Below are positions 1 through 8,465 of a stretch of 64,000 bases of DNA, piece after piece (position 1 is the first letter of the stretch; every line of letters begins with the position of its first letter). The stretch comes from Rhizobium leguminosarum. GTDB lineage: Bacteria; Pseudomonadota; Alphaproteobacteria; Rhizobiales; Rhizobiaceae. The notes beneath the pieces are model-generated. The model was not told where the DNA came from, ran no database searches, and saw only the letters and a list, made by a program, of their open reading frames with translations. The stretch lies in the NCBI RefSeq assembly GCF_004123835.1, contig NZ_MZMU01000018.1, positions 310,001-374,000 of the forward strand, in the 5' to 3' direction. Both the position numbers and the translations under genes were made by a program.

Positions 1-1505
1 CGGGAACGCACCTCTCCCATCCGCGCACGGAAGCGGCCGTGCTCAAGGCGCTCGGCTTTGCCCGCAAGCATGGCGCCAAGATGGCTCTCGACATCGACTA
101 TCGTCCAAATCTTTGGGGGGTGGCCGGCCATGGCGAGGGGGAAAGCCGCTATGTGGCAAGCGGGCAGGTGACCGAAAAGCTCCAGACGACGCTTCATCTC
201 TTCGATTTGATCGTCGGGACAGAGGAAGAATTCCACATCGCCGGCGGGACGACCGATACCGTGGCGGCATTGCGGGCCGTGCGCGCCGTGACTTCGGCGA
301 CGCTCGTCTGCAAACGCGGCGCCAAAGGAGCAGTCGCATTCGAAAGTGCGATACCGGATAATCTGGACGAGGGCATTTCGGGCGAGGGTTTCCCGGTCGA
401 AGTCTTCAACGTTCTCGGCGCCGGAGACGGCTTTTTCGCCGGGCTGCTGAAAGGCTGGCTTGACGGCGAAGATTGGCCGACCGCGCTCAGATACGCCAAT
501 GCCTGCGGCGCTTTTGCCGTCTCTCGTCACGGCTGCACGCCGGCCTATCCGTCACTTCAGGAGCTGAATTTCTTCCTCGAGCGCGGCATGACCCGCCCCG
601 ACCTGCGCAATGATCCCGCGCTGGAGCAGATACACTGGTCGACCAACCGCCATGGCGACTGGCCCGAGATGCGCGTCTTCGCCTTCGATCACCGGATGCA
701 GCTCGAAAGCATGGCGGGCTACACGCCGTCGAAGGGCGGCGCCTTCAAGGAGCTTTGCCTTGAAGCGGCCCTCAAAGTGCAGAACGGGCGTTCCGGCTAC
801 GGAATCCTCTGCGACGAACGGATCGGCCGACGTGCACTCCACGCCGCCTCCGGGACCGGCCTCTGGATCGGCAGACCCTGCGAGTGGCCGGGGTCTCGGC
901 CTCTGACCCTGGAGCCGTCGCTTGGTCCCGATTGCGGGGGACTTTCGGAATGGGCGCGCGAGAACGTCGTCAAGGTGCTCTGCTTCTGCCACCCCGATGA
1001 CGACGAAGCGACCTGGGCCCGGCAACTGGCGGAAGTGCGGCGGCTTTACGTGGCCTCGCGCCGCAACAAGCTGGAATTCCTGCTCGAAGTCATCCCTTCC
1101 AAGGTCGCAAGCATCACTACGGACACGACCGCGACGCTGATCCGCAGCTTCTACGCCGAAGGCATCTATCCTGACTGGTGGAAGCTGGAACCAATGGACG
1201 AGCCCGAAGCCTGGACGCAGGTCTGTGCCGCCATCGAGGACAACGATCGTCATACAAGAGGGATCGTCGTCCTCGGCCTGGATGCGCCGGAGGACGTGCT
1301 GAAGGCGAGCTTCGAAGTTGCCGCGCGCTTCCCGCTCGTCAAGGGATTTGCCGTCGGCCGGACAATCTTCGGCTCGGTCGCCCGCGGCTGGTTTGAGGGC
1401 TCGATCAGTGATGAAGAGGCCGTCGAGGAAATGGCGAAACGATATTCCCGGCTTTGCACGGTCTGGGACGGCGCGCGGGCGCGCGTGCAGGAGGCAGCAG
1501 AATGA
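1..1505 (+). CDS. iolC: 5-dehydro-2-deoxygluconokinase with C-terminal DUF2090 domain (5' truncated)
   Basis: The reading frame is open to the left edge (first full codon at base 3), so the N-terminus lies outside the window. The visible N-terminal part is a PfkB/ribokinase-type sugar kinase: the ATP/catalytic motif GAGDGF is encoded at 417-434, with the catalytic Asp inside it. From about base 600 to the stop there is a second domain of about 300 residues of the DUF2090 type, as in the long IolC proteins of rhizobia, where it resembles a class-I aldolase barrel and may supply the IolJ step. Family role: phosphorylation of 5-dehydro-2-deoxy-D-gluconate in myo-inositol catabolism, in the cytoplasm. 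The stop overlaps the iolD start (ATGA at 1502-1505), so the two are translationally coupled. Confidence 0.93.
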   Translation, partial: GTHLSHPRTEAAVLKALGFARKHGAKMALDIDYRPNLWGVAGHGEGESRYVASGQVTEKLQTTLHLFDLIVGTEEEFHIAGGTTDTVAALRAVRAVTSATLVCKRGAKGAVAFESAIPDNLDEGISGEGFPVEVFNVLGAGDGFFAGLLKGWLDGEDWPTALRYANACGAFAVSRHGCTPAYPSLQELNFFLERGMTRPDLRNDPALEQIHWSTNRHGDWPEMRVFAFDHRMQLESMAGYTPSKGGAFKELCLEAALKVQNGRSGYGILCDERIGRRALHAASGTGLWIGRPCEWPGSRPLTLEPSLGPDCGGLSEWARENVVKVLCFCHPDDDEATWARQLAEVRRLYVASRRNKLEFLLEVIPSKVASITTDTTATLIRSFYAEGIYPDWWKLEPMDEPEAWTQVCAAIEDNDRHTRGIVVLGLDAPEDVLKASFEVAARFPLVKGFAVGRTIFGSVARGWFEGSISDEEAVEEMAKRYSRLCTVWDGARARVQEAAE

Positions 1506-3337
1506 CAACGATACGACTGACCGCCGCGCAGGCCATGATGAAATGGCTCTCGGTCCAGATGACCGAGGATGGCGAGCGCTTCATCGAAGGCGTCTGGGCG
1601 ATCTTCGGTCACGGCAACGTCGCCGGCATCGGAGAGGCGCTGCATGGGATCGGCGACGCCCTTCCCACATGGCGGGGCCAGAACGAACAGACCATGGCGC
1701 ATGCGGCGATCGCCTATGCGAAGACACTGAAGCGCCGGCGCGCCCAGGCCGTGACGTCCTCGATCGGCCCGGGCGCCACCAATATGATCACGGCCTGCGC
1801 ACTTGCCCATGTCAACAGATTGCCGGTTCTTTTCATACCCGGCGATGTGTTCGCCAATCGCCGCCCCGAGCCGGTGTTGCAGCAGATCGAGGATATGAAT
1901 GATGGAACGGTCAGCGCCAATGACTGCTTCCGGCCGGTCTCGGCCTATTTCGACCGGATCGCCCGTCCCGAGCATCTCCTGACTTGCCTGCCGCGCGCCC
2001 TGGCCGTCATGACCGATCCCGGCAGCTGCGGCCCTGTTACGCTCGCCTTCTGCCAGGATGTGCAAGCAGAGCTCTACGACTACCCGGAAGCCTTTTTCGA
2101 ACCGAAGGTGTGGCGCATCCGCCGTCCCGAACCGGATCCGCGGGAGATCACAGATCTTGCCGATGCCATCCGGGCTGCGCGCAAGCCAGTGATCATTTCC
2201 GGTGGCGGCGTTATCTATTCGCAGGCCGAGGCCGAACTCGCCGCATTCGCGGAGAAGCACCATATCCCGTTTGTCGAAACGCAAGCCGGGAAGGGCGCCA
2301 ATAGCTGGGAGCACCCGCTGAATTTCGGGTCGCCGGGTGTGACTGGATCGGCTTCGGCCAATGCCCTTTGCGCCGACGCGGACCTCGTGATCGGCATCGG
2401 CACGCGCTTCCAGGATTTCACCACAGGCAGCTGGACGCTCTTCAGTAATCCCTCGCGCCGGCTCGCTTCGATCAACCTTGCCGGATATGATGCAACCAAG
2501 CATTCGGCATTGCCCTGTGTCGGCGATGCCAAGGTCACGCTGGCGCGCCTGTCCGCGGCGCTCGAGGCGTATCGCGGGGCCGGCGTCGATGCCGGGAGCA
2601 GGACCGACTGGCACCAAACGGTCGAGCGCGTGACGGCGGCGCCGGCAGCCGACGGGCCTGGAAACCTGCCCACCGATGCGCAAGTCATCGGCGCCGTGCA
2701 GCGGGTGGCGACGGAAAAATCCGTGGTCATGTGCGCAGCCGGCACCATGCCGGGCGCATTGCAGGTGCTGTGGCAATCTGCCAAGGGCGGATACCACATG
2801 GAATATGGCTTCTCCTGCATGGGATACGAAGTGGCGGGCGCCATAGGCATCAAGCTCGCCCGCCCCGACAAGGAGGTCATCTGCTTCGTCGGCGACGGCT
2901 CCTACATGATGGCCAATTCGGAACTCGCAACCGCCGTCATGCGGCGGGTGCCGTTCACCGTCGTGTTGACCGACAACCGCGGTTACGGCTGCATCAACCG
3001 CCTCCAGATCGAGTGCGGCGGCGCTGAGTTCAACAACATGTATAAGGACTGCAATGTCGACGTGCAGCCCGAGATCGACTTTGTCGCGCATGCCGCCTCG
3101 ATGGGCGCCCATGCCGAAAAGATAGGGTCCATCGCCGAACTCGAGGCACGTATCATCGCCGCGCGGGAACGAAACATTCCGAGCGTTCTGGTGATCGACA
3201 CCGATGCGGTTCCCGGAACCGACGCAGGTGGCCATTGGTGGGACGTCGCCGTTCCGCAGGTCGGCGGCCCGGAGCGGCTCGAGCAGGCCCGCGCGCGTTA
3301 CAACGAGAATGCCGCCAATCAACGCGCGTTTGATTGA
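1502..3337 (+). CDS. iolD: 3D-trihydroxycyclohexane-1,2-dione acylhydrolase (ThDP enzyme)
   Basis: A 611-residue thiamine-diphosphate enzyme that hydrolyses the cyclic dione of the inositol pathway to 5-deoxyglucuronate. The ThDP/Mg motif starts with GDGS at about residue 464 and closes with DNRGYG about 30 residues later; the N-terminal PYR domain carries the substrate-side ThDP contacts around SIGPGATNM. Length is normal for IolD. The ATG at 1502 overlaps the iolC stop, so this start is preferred over in-frame upstream codons lying inside iolC. It is the last gene of the visible iol operon; the next gene is 139 bp away. Identification is firm from overall sequence and from the iolC neighbour. 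Confidence 0.95.
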   Translation: MTTIRLTAAQAMMKWLSVQMTEDGERFIEGVWAIFGHGNVAGIGEALHGIGDALPTWRGQNEQTMAHAAIAYAKTLKRRRAQAVTSSIGPGATNMITACALAHVNRLPVLFIPGDVFANRRPEPVLQQIEDMNDGTVSANDCFRPVSAYFDRIARPEHLLTCLPRALAVMTDPGSCGPVTLAFCQDVQAELYDYPEAFFEPKVWRIRRPEPDPREITDLADAIRAARKPVIISGGGVIYSQAEAELAAFAEKHHIPFVETQAGKGANSWEHPLNFGSPGVTGSASANALCADADLVIGIGTRFQDFTTGSWTLFSNPSRRLASINLAGYDATKHSALPCVGDAKVTLARLSAALEAYRGAGVDAGSRTDWHQTVERVTAAPAADGPGNLPTDAQVIGAVQRVATEKSVVMCAAGTMPGALQVLWQSAKGGYHMEYGFSCMGYEVAGAIGIKLARPDKEVICFVGDGSYMMANSELATAVMRRVPFTVVLTDNRGYGCINRLQIECGGAEFNNMYKDCNVDVQPEIDFVAHAASMGAHAEKIGSIAELEARIIAARERNIPSVLVIDTDAVPGTDAGGHWWDVAVPQVGGPERLEQARARYNENAANQRAFD

Positions 3338-3382
3338 AAGACAGGAACTTGGCTCTCGACCTATGGGTTCCCGCTATTCGGC

Positions 3383-3410
3383 GTGAGCGCCTGGAGGTGC
3401 CCACGCTCAC
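3383..3410 (+). terminator. Hairpin downstream of iolD
   Basis: GTGAGCG at 3383-3389 pairs perfectly with CGCTCAC at 3404-3410, 45 bp after the iolD stop. There is no T-run after it, so it may be a Rho-assisted or mRNA-stabilising hairpin, not a classic intrinsic terminator. Confidence 0.35.
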
Positions 3411-3419
3411 AGATCAGTC

Positions 3420-3457
3420 TGGACACTATTATGGACACATGTTCTATAAAGTGGACA
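3420..3457 (+). repeat. Three TGGACA direct repeats before the 3477 gene
   Basis: TGGACA occurs at 3420-3425, 3432-3437 and 3452-3457, so start-to-start spacings are 12 and 20 bp, ending 20 bp before the next start codon. TATAAA lies at 3445-3450, 19 bp after the first copy. This could be a promoter with activator half-sites or chance; nothing decides it here. Confidence 0.3.
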
Positions 3458-3476
3458 GATTCGACGGGAGCACGCC

Positions 3477-4661
3477 ATGCATCTTTCCATGTGGACTTAC
3501 CCCTGGGATATCCAGGACCAGGGGCTTGCAGCACTCGCCGCCGACCTTCGCGACCGCGCCGGTCTGACGACGGTCAGCCTGGCGGCCTCCTATCACGCCG
3601 GCCGGTTCCTCCAGCCGCGGAGCCCGCAGCAGAAGGCCTATTTCCCCGAGGACGGAACGGTCTATTTCCGGCCGGATGAAAGCCTATGGCAGGATAAGCT
3701 GATCCGGCCGCTGATGGCTGAGAATGTCACTGAGCGCGGCGACATGCTGGATGCGCTCGTCAGGGCGCGCGATGCGACGGGCCTCAAGGTCTCTTGCTGG
3801 ACGGTCTGCCTCCACAATAGCCGCCTCGGCATGCTGCATCCCGATCACGTGACGCGGAACGCCTTCGGCAATCCCAACTATTACAATCTCTGCCCCTCCA
3901 GCCCGGCGGCGCGCGATTATGTCGTCACCCTCGTGCGCGACATCACGACGAACTACCGGCCCGATATGGTAGAACTCGAGAGCCCGAACTTCATGGGCTT
4001 CGCGCATGAATACCATCACGAGAAAGACGGTGTCGGCCTGAATGCCGAAGACGATTTCCTGCTGTCGCTCTGTTTCTGCGACCATTGCACGGCGCGCGCC
4101 GAAAAGGCCGGCGTGCCGGTCGAAGGCGCGCGCCGGTCGGTCGCGCGCTTCATCGCCGAACTCTGCGAACGGGAAATACCGGAACGGCAATTCCAGGACT
4201 TCCCGGAAGCCGGCATCGATGCCTTCCACGACCATCCCGATCTGCATGCCTATCTCACTTGGCGCGGTGAACCGGTGACCAGCCTGATCGGCGAGATCAA
4301 GGCGGCCGCCGACCCGGCGACCAGTATCGTGCTCATCGACCTGAAGGACGGCTGGCTCGGCGGCGTCGATCTCGCCGCCGCCGGCAAGCTCTGCGACGGG
4401 GCGATCCTCTGCTGCTACGACATGGAGCCGGATGCCGTGGGCGACGTCATCCGGACCGGCCGGGCGGCAATCGGACCGGGCAAGTTCCTCGGGGTTGGCC
4501 TGCGCGTCTTCTATCCCGAGGTCAGCGGGCCGGCGATCCTGGCCGCACGCGCCAAGGCTGCCGTCGATGCCGGCGCTGACGGCGTGAACTTCTACAATTA
4601 CGGCCTGATACCGGCAAAGCGTCTCGACTGGGTCAAGACAGCGGTCGACGCAATCGCTTGA
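3477..4661 (+). CDS. Uncharacterised TIM-barrel-like (glycoside-hydrolase-like) protein
   Basis: A 394-residue soluble protein without signal peptide or membrane segment; GGAG lies 6 bases before the ATG. I do not recognise a characterised family. Visible features: an opening like a sugar-enzyme barrel (MWTYPWDI), a strand-end acidic pair in VELESPNFMG, a cysteine cluster CFCDHC (C199, C201, C204) that could bind a metal, and a C-terminal repeat of barrel-type turns (GADGVNFYNYGL). Acidic residues at strand ends and the overall alternation suggest a (beta/alpha)8 fold acting on a sugar or sugar acid. It follows iolD on the same strand after 139 bp with its own likely promoter region, so a link to inositol derivatives is possible but unproven. 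It converges with the deacylase gene, 15 bp away. Confidence 0.6.
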   Translation: MHLSMWTYPWDIQDQGLAALAADLRDRAGLTTVSLAASYHAGRFLQPRSPQQKAYFPEDGTVYFRPDESLWQDKLIRPLMAENVTERGDMLDALVRARDATGLKVSCWTVCLHNSRLGMLHPDHVTRNAFGNPNYYNLCPSSPAARDYVVTLVRDITTNYRPDMVELESPNFMGFAHEYHHEKDGVGLNAEDDFLLSLCFCDHCTARAEKAGVPVEGARRSVARFIAELCEREIPERQFQDFPEAGIDAFHDHPDLHAYLTWRGEPVTSLIGEIKAAADPATSIVLIDLKDGWLGGVDLAAAGKLCDGAILCCYDMEPDAVGDVIRTGRAAIGPGKFLGVGLRVFYPEVSGPAILAARAKAAVDAGADGVNFYNYGLIPAKRLDWVKTAVDAIA

Positions 4662-4676
4662 GCAGATCAGCGCACC

Positions 4677-5690
4677 TCAGGATGCGATGGGTTCGGCGGC
4701 CTGGATCAGGCAGTCGCCGGCCTGGCTGTCGCAATGCAGCCGGTGGGAAATGACAATGCCGCTCTCGGCAAAGCGCAGCTCTTCCTCCGGCTGCTCCAGG
4801 CGTTCGAGGTCATGATACCATCCGGCAAGATCTCCGGCGGAAACGGTGGCACCGAGGGCTGCGGCCGGCTCGAACCAGCCTCTGCGATTCGCATAGATGC
4901 CCTGGCTGTGCCGGGATAGCGAAAGCAGTTGCAACGGTCCGGGCTCGGCGAACGGCATGCGTGACAGGACCGGACGCTTCACGATGCCGAGTGTGACGAG
5001 CAGCCGGTCGATCGCGGCCGCCGTGAAACCCATTGTCTCAGGCGTCACGGTACCGCCGCCGCCGAACTCACCGGAAAGACCGATGGTTCCGGCCCTTGCC
5101 GCAGCCCCCATCGATGTCGGTGCGGTCGGCCCGTTATCGGCGATGAAGGCATGCGCCGCACCCATGGCGCGCATCAGCGAAACGGACTGTTCGAAGCGGG
5201 CGGCATCGGCCTGCCGCTCGATCAGCGTGCAGGGCAGGTGCGCCATGGAGGTGCCGCCCGAATGCAGGTCGAGCACGACGTCATGGCGCGGAAAAAGTTC
5301 GTGTTCGAGGAAATGCGCCATCCGCGCCGTCGGCGAGCCGGTGGGATCGCCGGGAAACACCCGATTGAGGTTGCCGCCGTCGAAGGGCGAGCAGCGCTTG
5401 GCCGCCATCACCGCCGGTAGGTTCGCCATCGGCAGGATAGTGACGGCGCCGCGGATTTCGGCGACATCAAGCAGCCGCATCAGCCGGCCGAGCTGAAGTT
5501 CACCCTCATACTCGTCGCCGTGATTGCCGGCCATCAGCAGCAAAGACGGCCCCTCGCCATTTTTCAGGCGAAGGATCGGAATGCGGATCTGATAATAGGG
5601 CGAACGGTCGATCGAATAGGGAATGGCGAGGTGGCTGGCCTGCCGGCCCTCGCGCAAAAAGTCGATCGGATTGACGAGACCGCTATGCAT
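4677..5690 (-). CDS. Zinc-dependent deacylase, succinylglutamate desuccinylase/aspartoacylase family
   Basis: A 337-residue M14-type zinc amidohydrolase of the AstE/AspA/DoeB group, which removes acyl groups from N-acyl amino acids. Zinc ligands are visible: H57 and E60 in GNHGDEYEG and H143 in DLHSGG; substrate-binding N107/R110 in NLNRVFPG and the general base E208 in LSGEFG follow the family order. GGAG lies 5 bases before the ATG. It is the last gene of the operon running down from 12969, after ridA and a 134-bp gap holding a palindromic repeat. It resembles DoeB (N-acetyl-diaminobutyrate deacetylase), but no ectoine genes are near, so the exact acyl amino acid is unknown. Confidence 0.85.
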   Translation of the reverse strand: MHSGLVNPIDFLREGRQASHLAIPYSIDRSPYYQIRIPILRLKNGEGPSLLLMAGNHGDEYEGELQLGRLMRLLDVAEIRGAVTILPMANLPAVMAAKRCSPFDGGNLNRVFPGDPTGSPTARMAHFLEHELFPRHDVVLDLHSGGTSMAHLPCTLIERQADAARFEQSVSLMRAMGAAHAFIADNGPTAPTSMGAAARAGTIGLSGEFGGGGTVTPETMGFTAAAIDRLLVTLGIVKRPVLSRMPFAEPGPLQLLSLSRHSQGIYANRRGWFEPAAALGATVSAGDLAGWYHDLERLEQPEEELRFAESGIVISHRLHCDSQAGDCLIQAAEPIAS

Positions 5691-5715
5691 GATGTCTCCA
5701 GTGCGGGCGGTTGCG

Positions 5716-5826
5716 ATGCCGTTACAGCGCCGCGCGTCTTATTGGGAGCGCAAAGGAGGCTGTAACACTTTCAACTTACGCATCGTGCTTTCCGAAAATC
5801 GATTCCGATTTTCGGGCCGATGCGCT
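5716..5826. repeat. Palindromic intergenic repeat, copy 1 (two nested stem-loops)
   Basis: The left half is bounded by GTTACAGC and GCTGTAAC, matching the copies at 42076 and 23312 in reverse orientation. The right half holds a perfect 10-bp stem, CCGAAAATCG at 5792-5801 and CGATTTTCGG at 5806-5815 with loop ATTC, itself flanked by CGCATCG (5779-5785) and CGATGCG (5818-5824). The element abuts the ridA stop codon (5825-5827). It resembles the RIME-like mosaic repeats of Rhizobium. Confidence 0.7.
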
Positions 5827-6169
5827 AGAGCGCGGCGATCGCGGTCATTTCGACGCGCAGATCGGGATCGGCGAGACGAGCTTCGGTGCAGGCGCGGGCC
5901 GGCGGGTTTTCGATGTCGATCCAGTCATCATAGACGCTGTTCATAGCCTCGAAATCGACGATCGCCGGCAGGAAGACGTTGACGGCGATGAGGCGTGAGC
6001 GGTCGATGCCGGCCTCCTTCAAGAGGGCGTCGATCTTGCCGAGCACGTCGCGGGTCTGGTCCTTGATATCAGCCTTGCGATTTTCCGCGACTTGGCCGGC
6101 AATATAAACGAGACCGCCGTAGCTGACGGCTTGGCTCATACGCGAACCTTTCTGATAACGCTGGATCAT
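5825..6169 (-). CDS. RidA family (YjgF/UK114) imine deaminase
   Basis: A 114-residue protein of the RidA family, which hydrolyses reactive enamines/imines such as 2-aminoacrylate released by PLP enzymes. The catalytic arginine is R92 in the motif PARACTEARL near the C-terminus, the position of the key Arg of active RidA; the N-terminal RMSQAV motif is also present. The ATG at 6169 gives the usual ten residues before RMSQAV. It lies 36 bp downstream of the fold-III PLP enzyme gene, a pairing that makes sense if that enzyme eliminates water or ammonia and leaves an enamine. It could equally serve a 2-imino acid from a dehydrogenation step. Confidence 0.9.
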   Translation of the reverse strand: MIQRYQKGSRMSQAVSYGGLVYIAGQVAENRKADIKDQTRDVLGKIDALLKEAGIDRSRLIAVNVFLPAIVDFEAMNSVYDDWIDIENPPARACTEARLADPDLRVEMTAIAAL

Positions 6170-6205
6170 TGCGGGTTTTCCTTTTCTTGCTTTTGGAGAG
6201 AGAGT

Positions 6206-7516
6206 TCAGCCGAAGCTGGTCAGATAGGCTGTCGTCACCGAATGGTCCGGGTCGAGGCCGTAGAGGATGGTATGCCGGTCAAGGCAGGTGCAGGGATGCG
6301 AGATGCCGTACTCGATGATGTCGCCGACCGCGACGTCGCTGCCGTCGGCAAGCGCGACGAAGGCGTGCTGATCGTTGAGGCGGAAAACTTCGGCGCCCGC
6401 GAGATCGGCGAGATACGCACCATTGTGATAGAGCGCCAGCGGCCGCGGCATGCCCTGATCCATCGCCACGTCGCGCATGCCCATGCCGCAGATCGCAAGC
6501 CGCGGCTCCGGCCGTGACAAGACCTCGGCCCAGACCCGCAGCGCCGGACGGAAAGCTGCGGCCGCCGAAACCATTTCGCCGCCGATGCGGAAGCCGCCGC
6601 GTGCATCGAGGCCGGCAAGGCCGCGCTCGTAGATGCCGTGATCGTGGAAGAAGATCGCGCCGCTGCGCAGCACCAGCCGGCAGGCGGGATCGGCCGCAAC
6701 GGCGGCTGAAAGCCTGGCAATCACAAGGTCGAAAAACACCGAGCCGCCGGCCGTGACGAGGAGCGGCCGCTCGTCGCCGATGCGGGCGCGCACCTTCGGC
6801 AGGAAATCGGATGTCACCGCCATCAGCGCGTCGATGCGACGCATCGTCTCTTCCGCATTGGCGGTCGCCGCCGCACCCTCATAGGCGGCGATGCCGGTCA
6901 GCCTGAAGGACGGCGTCTCCACGGCAAGGATCGTGTCGAGAATTGCCTCGGCGGCGTCGCCGCTGCGGGCACCGGCACGGCCGGCACCGAACTCCACCAG
7001 CAGGCCGAGGGGCGGCAGATCGACACGCTCCTGCCAGGCGGAGCGAAGAGCCTCGACCAGCGCGGTCGAATCCACGAAAATATGAAGTTCCGCATCGGGA
7101 TAGTGGGCAAGCAGGGCCGCGAGCCGGCGGGCAGCGGCGGCCCCGCCGATCTCGTTGGCGAGGATCAGCCGGCGCTGTCCCGCCTTGAGCAGGACGGCGG
7201 CCTGGCGGATATCGGCGACCGTCGTGCCCCAGGCGCCTGCCCCCAGAAGTGCCTCCGCCAGCGCCGTCGACATCGGTGTCTTGGCGTGCGGAGCGATGTC
7301 GACACCGTGGCTCTTCACATAGGCCATCATCAGTTCGACATTGCCCGAGAAAGCCTGCCGGTCGAGCGAGATCAGCGGCAGGGCCATCCTGCCGTCATAG
7401 GGCTTCCATCCCTGCTTGCCGATTGCATCCAGCGGGAGCGGCGGATTGCCCGGCGGAAAGCCGCGCACCCGCTCGTCGATCAGCACGTTTTCCGTCGCGG
7501 TATGAAGGTCAGACAT
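6206..7516 (-). CDS. Fold-type III PLP enzyme, D-serine dehydratase/D-threonine aldolase-like (amino acid deaminase)
   Basis: A 436-residue cytoplasmic enzyme of the COG3616 group: N-terminal alanine-racemase-like barrel and C-terminal D-Ser-dehydratase-like domain. The PLP lysine is K79 in IAPHAKT. The metal pair H407/C409 in SHPCTC corresponds to the zinc site of eukaryotic-type D-serine dehydratases. The start at MSDLHTA was chosen because it overlaps the amidohydrolase stop by 8 bases; upstream in-frame codons would lie deeper inside that gene. With RidA next door, a deamination that releases an enamine from a D-hydroxy-amino acid is the likeliest reaction, but aldolase activity cannot be excluded. 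Confidence 0.85.
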   Translation of the reverse strand: MSDLHTATENVLIDERVRGFPPGNPPLPLDAIGKQGWKPYDGRMALPLISLDRQAFSGNVELMMAYVKSHGVDIAPHAKTPMSTALAEALLGAGAWGTTVADIRQAAVLLKAGQRRLILANEIGGAAAARRLAALLAHYPDAELHIFVDSTALVEALRSAWQERVDLPPLGLLVEFGAGRAGARSGDAAEAILDTILAVETPSFRLTGIAAYEGAAATANAEETMRRIDALMAVTSDFLPKVRARIGDERPLLVTAGGSVFFDLVIARLSAAVAADPACRLVLRSGAIFFHDHGIYERGLAGLDARGGFRIGGEMVSAAAAFRPALRVWAEVLSRPEPRLAICGMGMRDVAMDQGMPRPLALYHNGAYLADLAGAEVFRLNDQHAFVALADGSDVAVGDIIEYGISHPCTCLDRHTILYGLDPDHSVTTAYLTSFG

Positions 7517-8465
7517 GGCAGCCACTCCTGATCTCGGCCGGGTCGGCGATGCCGAGGCGATAAGTGTCGTTGGCGGTGGCAAAGAACAGGGCACGTCGCT
7601 CGTCGTAAGAGAGCTCCGAGGCGACCGTGCGGAAAACCTGATAGACCTCGTCGAAAGAGGCGTGCAAGCCCGCGACCGGAAAGTCGCTCGCGAACATGGC
7701 GCGCGCCGGGCCGAAACAATCGAGGCAATGCTCGATCACCGGCCGCAGGCTTTCGAGCGTCCACGCGTTGTCGTAGGCGACGAGGTCGGAAATCTTCAGG
7801 CGCAGATTCGGCTCACTGCCGAGCGCCCGCAGACCACGGCGCCAGAGCGCCATGCCGTCCTCCGTCCGGTCGGCCGGGCTGCCGCCGTGGTTGAGCACGA
7901 AAAGCGTTTGCGGAAAAGCGCGCACCAGTTCGAGCGCCTCATTCATCTGCCAAGGATAGAGCATCAGGTCGAAGACCAGCCCGAGCCGCGTGGCATGGGC
8001 AAGCCCCGCCCGCCAGGCGGGATCGCCCATGCGGTTCCGGCGCGGAGCAAAACTCTTCGCCGCGTCCGGATGCCAGCTCAAAATATCACGGATGCCGACG
8101 ACATTCGGGTTCGCCGCCTCCGCCTCGAGCAGGCGCATGGCGTCCGGCCCGTCGAGGGGCACGCGCGCGATATAACGATGCGCCACACCGGAGCTGCGGT
8201 CGAGGCCGTCCAGCCAGCGGCTCTCCTCCAGCGGGTAGGCAACGGACCAGCCCGCCTCCACATGCACGGTTGCAATCACGTTCTGGCGGGCAGCATCGGC
8301 GCGATAATCGTCGATGCCATAGTCGCGCAGGATCGGCGCGAGGCTTCCGAAAACCATCTCCTCGCCGGAAGCTCCGGTCTTCTGCAGCCAGGGATGACGT
8401 CCCAGCTTAAGGTCCCAGAGGTGGTGATGCGGGTCGATCACCGGCCCGTCATAGAGTTCCGTCAT
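7509..8465 (-). CDS. Amidohydrolase family 2 (lactonase-like) protein
   Basis: A 318-residue metal-dependent hydrolase of the amidohydrolase-2 superfamily (fuconolactonase/pyrone-dicarboxylate lactonase-like). The metal-binding HxH is H13/H15 in DPHHHLWD; the later histidine in VLNHGGSP and the aspartate in FASDFPVAG complete the barrel signature. The ATG overlaps the stop of the upstream permease (8462-8465), so the start is well fixed; a longer in-frame reading to 8900 lies inside the permease and is not believed. In operons of this kind the enzyme commonly opens a sugar lactone, fitting the sugar-class importer, but here it sits beside amino-acid enzymes, so a lactam or N-acyl substrate is also possible. 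Confidence 0.85.
   Translation of the reverse strand: MTELYDGPVIDPHHHLWDLKLGRHPWLQKTGASGEEMVFGSLAPILRDYGIDDYRADAARQNVIATVHVEAGWSVAYPLEESRWLDGLDRSSGVAHRYIARVPLDGPDAMRLLEAEAANPNVVGIRDILSWHPDAAKSFAPRRNRMGDPAWRAGLAHATRLGLVFDLMLYPWQMNEALELVRAFPQTLFVLNHGGSPADRTEDGMALWRRGLRALGSEPNLRLKISDLVAYDNAWTLESLRPVIEHCLDCFGPARAMFASDFPVAGLHASFDEVYQVFRTVASELSYDERRALFFATANDTYRLGIADPAEIRSGCHV

Noticed and set aside
1250..3322. Long open frame of 690 codons opposite iolD
   Set aside because: Antisense to a clear ThDP enzyme; Arg/Gly/His-rich composition and no family motif, an effect of high GC.
5716..5826. Palindromic repeats as a CRISPR array
   Set aside because: Single, dispersed, non-identical copies without regular spacers or cas genes.
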